Shown one piece after another: positions 7,391 to 11,634 of a stretch of 11,634 nucleotides of DNA; position 1 is the stretch's first letter, and the number at the start of each line of letters is the position of its first letter. Source of the stretch: an uncultured Clostridia bacterium (GTDB lineage Bacteria; Bacillota; Clostridia; Christensenellales; Aristaeellaceae); assembly GCA_945877525.1 (NCBI GenBank), contig CAMDVP010000076.1, positions 1-11,634 on the forward strand, read 5' to 3'. The position numbers were made by a program, and so were the translations under genes. The notes beneath the pieces were generated by a model. It had not been told where the DNA came from. It ran no database searches and saw only the letters and a list, made by a program, of their open reading frames with translations.

Positions 7391-8864
7391 TATGATCCTC
7401 TCCTTCATATTCTTTGATAAAGTCCATGAAAATGGCTACGGCTCTGGCCAGACTGCGTTTGGGGATATGCTCGTTTGCCTGATGGATACCGATGTTCTGC
7501 CCTTCGATCTCGAAATAGAAGGGCATATACCGATACACACAGTCACTGATGGCATAATAATTGCGGGCGTCGGAGCCGCCGAACATCACATAGGGCGTTG
7601 TGACGGTACCGGGATAATAACGATCCGACAATCGGGCGATGGTCTGCATGGCGCGGGAATCCAGTCTGGATATCTCCTGCACCTGGTGGGACTTGTAGAC
7701 CGAGACGGTGACATCCGGGTCGTCGATCACCCCTTGCAGATGCTGGCGGACTTCTTCCACGGTCTGCCCGGGCAGAATCCGGCAGTTGACCGCCACATAG
7801 GCGTGCTGGGGCAGAATATTGTCCTGTTGGCTGCCCTGGGCCTGCGTCACGGCGGAGGTGGTGCTGACCATGGCGCCAATCATGGGGATTTTCCCTATGA
7901 TTTTCAGGAACAGCGGCTCAAAGAGCCAAAGATTGGCAACCATCAGGCGCAGGGTATAGGCTTTCATATATGGCGCAATACTCCGAAACATTTCCCGTAC
8001 CGGGGCAATGAGACGAGGCTTCATGGGATGGGCCTCCACCTGCGCCGCTGCCCGGCATACCTTGCCCAGCGCCGTATGGAGGGGCGGTCTGGAGGAATGT
8101 CCGCCCTTGCTCTGTGCCTCCAGCCGGTAGGTGGCAAACCCTTTTTCCGCCACCCCCACAATGCAGACCTTGCCGTCCACACCCATGGCTTTGCCGTCGG
8201 CGATGGTGCCGCCTTCGTCCAGAACGCAGTCAAACCGAATGCCCCGCTGCTGCAGCAGCGCTGCGATGGCGTCAGCGCCGGTGCCTGCGGGCAGGTCGCC
8301 GACCTCCTCATTCTGACCGAAGCAGAGATACACATCCTCTCTGGGGGTATAGCCCTGAGCAATGAGACGTTCGCAGGCCTCCATCACCACAATCAACTGA
8401 TTTTTCATATCCAGTGTTCCGCGGCCCCAGATGCTTTCGCCGTCATCATAGCCGGAAAAGGGCGGATAGGTCCACTGACTCAGGTCTGCCGCAGGCACCA
8501 CATCCTGGTGACTCAGGAAGGCAATGGGCTTGGCGTTTTGATCCCGGCCCGGCCAGCGATAGATCAGGTTATAGCCCGCTATCTGCTCCCGCTCCATGGT
8601 TTGATGGATCAGGGGGTAGGTGGCGCGCAGGTAGTCGTGGAATTTCTGAAACTGCGTCCAATCCACCTGATTCGGATCTGCATTGGACACGGTCGGAATG
8701 CGTACCGCCCCAGCCAGATGGGCTGCCACCTCCTCCGGATCAATCCCCTCTGCTTCCTTGGGCGGCTGCGGCGGCGCCGCTTTTTTGGTGAACAGGGCTG
8801 TACGGACGGTCAGCACAAGAACAAGCACAAACAGCAGCCCGATCACTGCAATACTCCACCACAT
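7383..8864 (-). CDS. Membrane-anchored M20 metallopeptidase, carboxypeptidase S/PM20D1-like
   Basis: This is a predicted di-zinc amidohydrolase that cleaves a peptide or N-acyl amino acid. The 493-residue protein starts with one uncleaved hydrophobic helix (about 3-22) and a Pro-rich linker, so the catalytic domain should face outside. Expected residues are present: His119 and Asp121 in SHQDVVP, Asp152 in WGRGTLDMK, Glu186-Glu187 in NEEVG, Asp216 in LDEGG, His256 in KGGHSSRP of the lid domain, and His461 in HQANEHIP. The segment before the catalytic glutamate is QN rather than the usual HD or D. Long spacing between lid and final His, plus DEGG, points to the Cps1/PM20D1 branch rather than ArgE/DapE. 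I chose ATG 8864 with GGGAG ten bases upstream; GTG at 8870 or 8897 is possible. It is first in the operon behind the MerR-type promoter. Confidence 0.9.
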   Translation of the reverse strand: MWWSIAVIGLLFVLVLVLTVRTALFTKKAAPPQPPKEAEGIDPEEVAAHLAGAVRIPTVSNADPNQVDWTQFQKFHDYLRATYPLIHQTMEREQIAGYNLIYRWPGRDQNAKPIAFLSHQDVVPAADLSQWTYPPFSGYDDGESIWGRGTLDMKNQLIVVMEACERLIAQGYTPREDVYLCFGQNEEVGDLPAGTGADAIAALLQQRGIRFDCVLDEGGTIADGKAMGVDGKVCIVGVAEKGFATYRLEAQSKGGHSSRPPLHTALGKVCRAAAQVEAHPMKPRLIAPVREMFRSIAPYMKAYTLRLMVANLWLFEPLFLKIIGKIPMIGAMVSTTSAVTQAQGSQQDNILPQHAYVAVNCRILPGQTVEEVRQHLQGVIDDPDVTVSVYKSHQVQEISRLDSRAMQTIARLSDRYYPGTVTTPYVMFGGSDARNYYAISDCVYRYMPFYFEIEGQNIGIHQANEHIPKRSLARAVAIFMDFIKEYEGEDHNG

Positions 8865-8928
8865 AGGCACAATACTCCCTTCGTTTTGTCTATACACAGG
8901 CTTTCTGTATCGTCCATCCTCTTCTTTC

Positions 8929-9006
8929 CGTTTTCATACGATTGTCTGACTGAAAACGCACAAATCAGATTGGAAAGATTGTGAGGCTTTGGCCGGATAA
9001 TCGTAT
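8929..9006 (-). promoter_or_regulatory. Inverted repeats in the peptidase leader that could form a pseudoknot
   Basis: The predicted leader of about 160 bases (9026 to 8865) contains two perfect 8-base pairings. CGTTTTCA (8951-8958 read on minus) pairs with TGAAAACG (8929-8936) around a 14-base loop. ATACGATT (8999-9006 on minus) pairs with AATCGTAT (8936-8943), which lies almost wholly inside that loop. Both can form together only as an H-type pseudoknot. No known riboswitch consensus is recognised. Either repeat alone could be chance, or the first could be an operator. Confidence 0.35.
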
Positions 9007-9013
9007 ATAGAGC

Positions 9014-9042
9014 TTGACGATTCGTTCTTTCTACTATAAACT
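9014..9042 (+). promoter_or_regulatory. Likely promoter of the MerR regulator gene
   Basis: TTGACG (9014-9019) is followed after 17 bases by TAAACT (9037-9042), or after 15 bases by the better hexamer TATAAA (9035-9040). Either would start transcription near 9047-9049, inside the dyad and about 45 bases before the ATG at 9094. The box assignment is uncertain, but face-to-face overlap with the divergent promoter is typical of MerR loci. Confidence 0.5.
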
Positions 9043-9063
9043 ATGGTGTAACACAATAGTCAA
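9033..9063 (-). promoter_or_regulatory. MerR-type promoter (19-bp spacer) of the peptidase-carrier operon
   Basis: On the minus strand TTGACT (9063-9058) is separated by 19 bases from TATAGT (9038-9033). Both hexamers are one base from consensus but the spacer is two bases too long. This is the defining feature of promoters activated by MerR-family proteins, which untwist the DNA to realign the boxes. A dyad fills the spacer and a MerR gene is divergent. The predicted start is near 9026, so the peptidase messenger would have a leader of about 160 bases. Confidence 0.85.
9040..9060. promoter_or_regulatory. MerR operator dyad between the promoter boxes
   Basis: The core CTATTGTGTTACACCATAG (minus strand, 9059-9041) is a near-perfect palindrome: arms CTAT and GTGT match ATAG and ACAC, with mismatches only at one position per arm and the central base. 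One more A/T pair extends it to 9040-9060. It occupies the whole spacer of the minus-strand promoter. It also covers the predicted start region of the regulator's own plus-strand promoter, so activation of the operon and autoregulation of the regulator are both expected. Confidence 0.82.
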
Positions 9064-9093
9064 GAATTTTTTGCGATTACGAGGGGGAAGAAT

Positions 9094-9996
9094 ATGGAAC
9101 CTGCATCATCCGGGAGCACACTGTTGTCCACAGGCGCCTTTGCCAGGCTCTGCGGTGTCTCCAAGGATACGTTGTTTTACTATGACAGAATCGGGATATT
9201 GAAGCCTGTTCTGGTGGAGAAAAACGGCTACCGCCGGTATGCGCCGGAGCAAATAGCTGTGATGCAGCTCATTCGGTTTATGGAGCGGTTTGGCTGGTCC
9301 CTGGAGGATATCAAGACCTATCTGCGCAGCCGCTCCCGTCAGCAGTATTTACAGGCGCTTTGCGCCATTCGCCAGCGGCAGGAAGAGGAGCGAAACCGTC
9401 TGGAACGGGAAGCGGCCTTGATCGACAGTATGCTCTGTTATGCACAGACATCGCCCGGGGAGCTGTCCGTCCCTGTTCTGCTGTCCTATGCGCAGCCGCG
9501 TACTTTTTTTGCCACGGCTTATCGGCACAATGATCCCTCCAAAAGCATGAAAATAGCCGCATCGGTTTCAGATTATGTCCGCACCTGCAATGAGCTGCTG
9601 GGCGGCACCCGCTATCCCATCGGTCGGATGGTAAGTCGGCAGTCTCTGCTGGAGGGCCGCTTTATGCTGGCGGATGCCCTGTGCAGCCCGGTCTGTGCAC
9701 AGGAGCTGGAGCGCTGTCAGGTGCCGCCCCAGTTCATCCGAACCATGCCGCCGGGAGCGTATGTCCGCCTGTGGTATCGGGGAGATCCCACCAAACGCAA
9801 CGGCGCCTACCCCATTTTGTTCCGCTTTCTCCGGGAGAACCATATGTGCATTGCGGGCGACGGCTGTGAACTCTGGGTCACCGATCAATTTTCCGCCCCG
9901 TCTGCGGAAGAGAGCATGGCCGTGATTGAAATTCCTGTGAAGTCCGAAGCGGAAATGGAGCTGCCGAACCGCCCTTGCGCACAACAGCCGGAATGA
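9094..9996 (+). CDS. MerR-family transcriptional regulator with BmrR/GyrI-like effector-binding domain
   Basis: This is a predicted dimeric activator of the divergent peptidase-carrier operon. The 300-residue protein begins with a winged helix-turn-helix (about 11-78): GAFARLCGVSKDTLFYYDRIG is the recognition region, NGYRRYAPEQI follows as in all MerR proteins, and FGWSLEDIK is the second helical pair. A charged coiled coil (about 83-117) provides dimerisation. The remainder (about 125-283) has the length and layout of a GyrI-like/BmrR effector domain, with PRTFFATAYR as its first strand and PPGAYVRLWYRG as the typical later motif. There is no metal-binding Cys pattern, so an organic ligand is expected. 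ATG 9094 has GAGGGGG seven bases upstream. In-frame sequence of a gene remnant follows directly after the stop. Confidence 0.92.
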   Translation: MEPASSGSTLLSTGAFARLCGVSKDTLFYYDRIGILKPVLVEKNGYRRYAPEQIAVMQLIRFMERFGWSLEDIKTYLRSRSRQQYLQALCAIRQRQEEERNRLEREAALIDSMLCYAQTSPGELSVPVLLSYAQPRTFFATAYRHNDPSKSMKIAASVSDYVRTCNELLGGTRYPIGRMVSRQSLLEGRFMLADALCSPVCAQELERCQVPPQFIRTMPPGAYVRLWYRGDPTKRNGAYPILFRFLRENHMCIAGDGCELWVTDQFSAPSAEESMAVIEIPVKSEAEMELPNRPCAQQPE

Positions 9997-10020
9997 ACCA
10001 TAAACGCACAACCTCTACCT

Positions 10021-10236
10021 GCCAATAAGGAACGCTATGGCTGGGAGTTCCTCTTCCTGGGCGCAAACATTGATGCCGTGGAAACTGCTGGAAAGTTTGA
10101 TATCGATGCAGACCGGTCTAATATCAACCTTGGGGATCATGACAAACCGCTTGGTTCGTACTTCAGAAAAGTCGGCGACGAGGAAGGAATGCGCATCTGC
10201 AGTCACTGTAAAAAGGAATTCTACTTTGCCAGCTGA
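10021..10236 (+). pseudogene. Remnant of a gene tail, probably a von Willebrand A-type (TerY/YegL-like) protein
   Basis: A 71-codon open stretch has no usable start codon or ribosome site at its beginning. It reads ANKERYGWEFLFLGANIDAV and then ETAGKFDIDADR. This resembles the C-terminal end of vWA-domain proteins common in gut Firmicutes, where WEFxFLGANIDAVETA-like segments form the last strand and helix. The part from about 10130 onward, ending in RICSHCKKEFYF, I cannot place. The frame is the same as the MerR gene, separated from it only by the TGA at 9994-9996 and eight codons. Its stop at 10234 lies inside the 3' end of the convergent nucleoside hydrolase. It looks like debris from a recombination or deletion. 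The family assignment is from memory of the motif and is moderate. Confidence 0.5.
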
Positions 10237-11348
10237 CGAATGGTCTGGTCGACCAAGTCCCAAATTTTTTCTTGGTTGACATCCAACACGATCTCGGCCT
10301 TCTGCGTACCGGCTGGGCCATTCACCGGATAAGCCAGTGTTTCTCCATAGGACAGGGAGTAGGAATCGTTGACATCCACAAAGTACTCTTCTGAGCCGGT
10401 CACGCAGTCAGGATCGATTAGGATCGCCGCAACCAGAACATCCCAGATGCAGGTGGAAAAATCCTTCTCCTCAGCAAAGCCCTGGGCGATCCAGCTGCGG
10501 TTCCAAAGCTCGAAGAATGGGGTCTGACCAAACAGGCTGGTCACCCTTTCTTCGTGTTCCCGGTCAAAGAGAACCTTGTCCGTCACATCAAGGGGCACGA
10601 CGATTTGCTTTGAAAACGAGCTGCGGAAGGATGTCTTAGCACTCTCGGGGTCGTACCAGATGTTGAATTCTGCGGCAGGCGTTACTCTGCCCGGCACAAA
10701 GAACGCACCACCCATATAAATCACCTGCTTGATGAGCGGCACGATCTCAGGCGCTCCCTGTACGGCTGCGGCAAGATTCATGCAGGGGCCGATGGCTGCG
10801 ATCGTCACCTCTCCCGGATTCTCCTTCACGGTGCGGATGATGAAATCGGCTGCCGCTTCCGACGCAGGCTGCATTGTGGGTCCCGTTCCGTATTGCGCAC
10901 GATAGGCAGACTGCCAATCAGCGGGCTTTGCAAGGTCAAAGGAACCCACAAACTGGCTGGTTCCCCGGCCAAACTGCTCAAATTCACCCTGGATGTTTTC
11001 CGCCCGGTCCGGCCGGGTCGTCTCGTTGATGCCTATGTACACCGGCACGTCGGTGATGCCTGCCAGCTCCAGCTGGCGCAAGGCACTGGCCACGCCGCTC
11101 TCCACCCAGGAGTTACCGGCCACACAGGTCACACCCAGCAGGTCGATTTTCTCACTTTTGGCCAGCATCAGCATGGCCATGCCGTCGTCAAAAAGGTCGA
11201 CCATATCCGTGTCCAGAATTACTTTTTCCGGTGCGGCTTGGGCTGCAGCGGTCAAGCTGTACCGGCAGGGCAGAAGCAAAGCGGAAGCAGTGAAAAAGAC
11301 TGCCAACGCATACAGCAGCACATTGGGAATCGGGTAATGCTTTTTCAT
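10221..11348 (-). CDS. Secreted nucleoside hydrolase (inosine-uridine preferring type)
   Basis: This enzyme is predicted to cleave the N-glycosidic bond of ribonucleosides to ribose and base outside the cytoplasm. The 375-residue protein starts with a signal peptide (KK, hydrophobic 8-27, probable cleavage after AQA at about residue 38). The calcium-binding signature follows as DTDMVDLFDD (46-55), a secreted-type variant of DTDPGxDD. Later motifs are LGVTCVAGN (71-79), AAIGPCMNLAAAV and EFNIWYDPESAK, all family-typical. Near the C-terminus the usual catalytic HDP-type motif reads IWDVLVAA: the metal-binding Asp is kept but the His position is Trp, so substrate range may differ from classical enzymes. 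ATG 11348 has AAAGGAG nine bases upstream. The upstream HD gene ends 78 bases away on the same strand with no clear promoter between, so cotranscription is possible. Confidence 0.9.
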   Translation of the reverse strand: MKKHYPIPNVLLYALAVFFTASALLLPCRYSLTAAAQAAPEKVILDTDMVDLFDDGMAMLMLAKSEKIDLLGVTCVAGNSWVESGVASALRQLELAGITDVPVYIGINETTRPDRAENIQGEFEQFGRGTSQFVGSFDLAKPADWQSAYRAQYGTGPTMQPASEAAADFIIRTVKENPGEVTIAAIGPCMNLAAAVQGAPEIVPLIKQVIYMGGAFFVPGRVTPAAEFNIWYDPESAKTSFRSSFSKQIVVPLDVTDKVLFDREHEERVTSLFGQTPFFELWNRSWIAQGFAEEKDFSTCIWDVLVAAILIDPDCVTGSEEYFVDVNDSYSLSYGETLAYPVNGPAGTQKAEIVLDVNQEKIWDLVDQTIRQLAK

Positions 11349-11426
11349 CGAAAATATCTCCTTTGCTACGATAGGAAGCTGGTTTTCCGGCCGAGTTTCT
11401 CTGTCCCAAACTACATCCCCTTTGCC

Positions 11427-11634
11427 TTATTCCGAATCCACGGACTTCAAATAAGCCATGGCCCGCTCATATTTCTTCACCCGTTCTCTGTCCCAGTCTG
11501 TCACCACCGGGAGGCGGGATAAATCCATGTTGTGGGTCAGGTCAGCCATTTTTACCTTCCGGGCGATGGGATTTGCGGCGGCTCTGCGGACGTATTCGTC
11601 GTAGCTTTCATCCTCCCGGTGGGTCAGGCAGGTG
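11427..11634 (-). CDS. HD-domain protein, RelA/SpoT-like phosphohydrolase (C-terminus only)
   Basis: Sixty-nine codons before a TAA at 11427-11429 are visible; the start lies beyond the right edge. The sequence contains LTHREDESYDEYVRRA, then NPIARKVKMADLTHNMDLSRL and a helical tail ending KKYERAMAYLKS. The KMADLTHNM segment matches the KxADxxHNM motif of RelA/SpoT hydrolase domains, whose Asp is the last metal ligand. Small stand-alone HD proteins of this type are often annotated as GTP pyrophosphokinase but more probably hydrolyse (p)ppGpp or a related nucleotide. Since the tail ends soon after this motif, no synthetase domain follows, so this is a short HD-only protein. Function is inferred from family. 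Confidence 0.75.
   Translation of the reverse strand, partial: TCLTHREDESYDEYVRRAAANPIARKVKMADLTHNMDLSRLPVVTDWDRERVKKYERAMAYLKSVDSE

Noticed and set aside
7251..8984. Plus-strand open frame of 577 codons, the longest in the window
   Set aside because: It spans the M20 gene and the start of the carrier gene in antisense. Both of those have full motif sets, translational coupling and a promoter; this frame has none.
9014..9202. Short plus-strand frame overlapping the start of the MerR gene
   Set aside because: It begins at the promoter -35 itself and is out of frame with the MerR gene, which has a strong ribosome site and conserved N-terminus.
1..11634. CRISPR arrays, tRNA or rRNA genes, insertion sequences, prophage or toxin-antitoxin genes
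   Set aside because: Looked for on both strands; no regularly spaced repeats, cloverleaf, transposase motifs or terminal repeats were seen. The only hint of mobility-related material is the gene remnant near 10021-10236.

Overview
The window reads as a chromosomal stretch from an anaerobic member of the Firmicutes, probably class Clostridia. This is inferred from strong AGGAGG-type ribosome binding sites, consensus sigma-A promoters, a lipoprotein-anchored substrate-binding protein, a YfcC-type carrier and moderately high GC. No species can be named. Almost everything is on the minus strand; the one clear plus-strand gene is a MerR-type regulator.

Layout from right to left, the direction of most transcription. 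11634-11427 holds the C-terminus of an HD-domain protein resembling (p)ppGpp hydrolases. 11348-10221 is a secreted nucleoside hydrolase. 10236-10021 is a plus-strand gene remnant, probably the tail of a von Willebrand A-type protein, with no start of its own. 9996-9094 is a plus-strand MerR regulator with a BmrR/GyrI-like effector domain. It is divergent from a two-gene operon: a membrane-anchored M20 metallopeptidase of the carboxypeptidase S/PM20D1 type (8864-7383) overlapping a YfcC-family 12-TM-class carrier (7390-5894). A gene-free stretch of about 400 bases (5893-5490) carries two strong hairpins and then a near-consensus promoter. That promoter starts a complete oligopeptide/dipeptide ABC transporter operon: binding lipoprotein (5489-3879), terminator-like attenuator, permease B (3699-2770), permease C (2770-1904), ATPase D (1895-909) and ATPase F (912 to the left edge, nearly complete).

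The most informative finding is in the divergent MerR intergenic region. On the minus strand, toward the peptidase, lies TTGACT-19 bp-TATAGT with a near-perfect dyad filling the over-long spacer. This is the classic architecture of a MerR-activated promoter. The peptidase and carrier are therefore very probably the regulon of the adjacent MerR protein. Together they form a candidate ligand-induced module that hydrolyses an extracytoplasmic peptide or N-acyl amino acid and imports the product. The downstream Opp/Dpp operon has its own promoter and may serve peptide uptake in parallel. No CRISPR array, tRNA, rRNA, insertion sequence or prophage gene was recognised.
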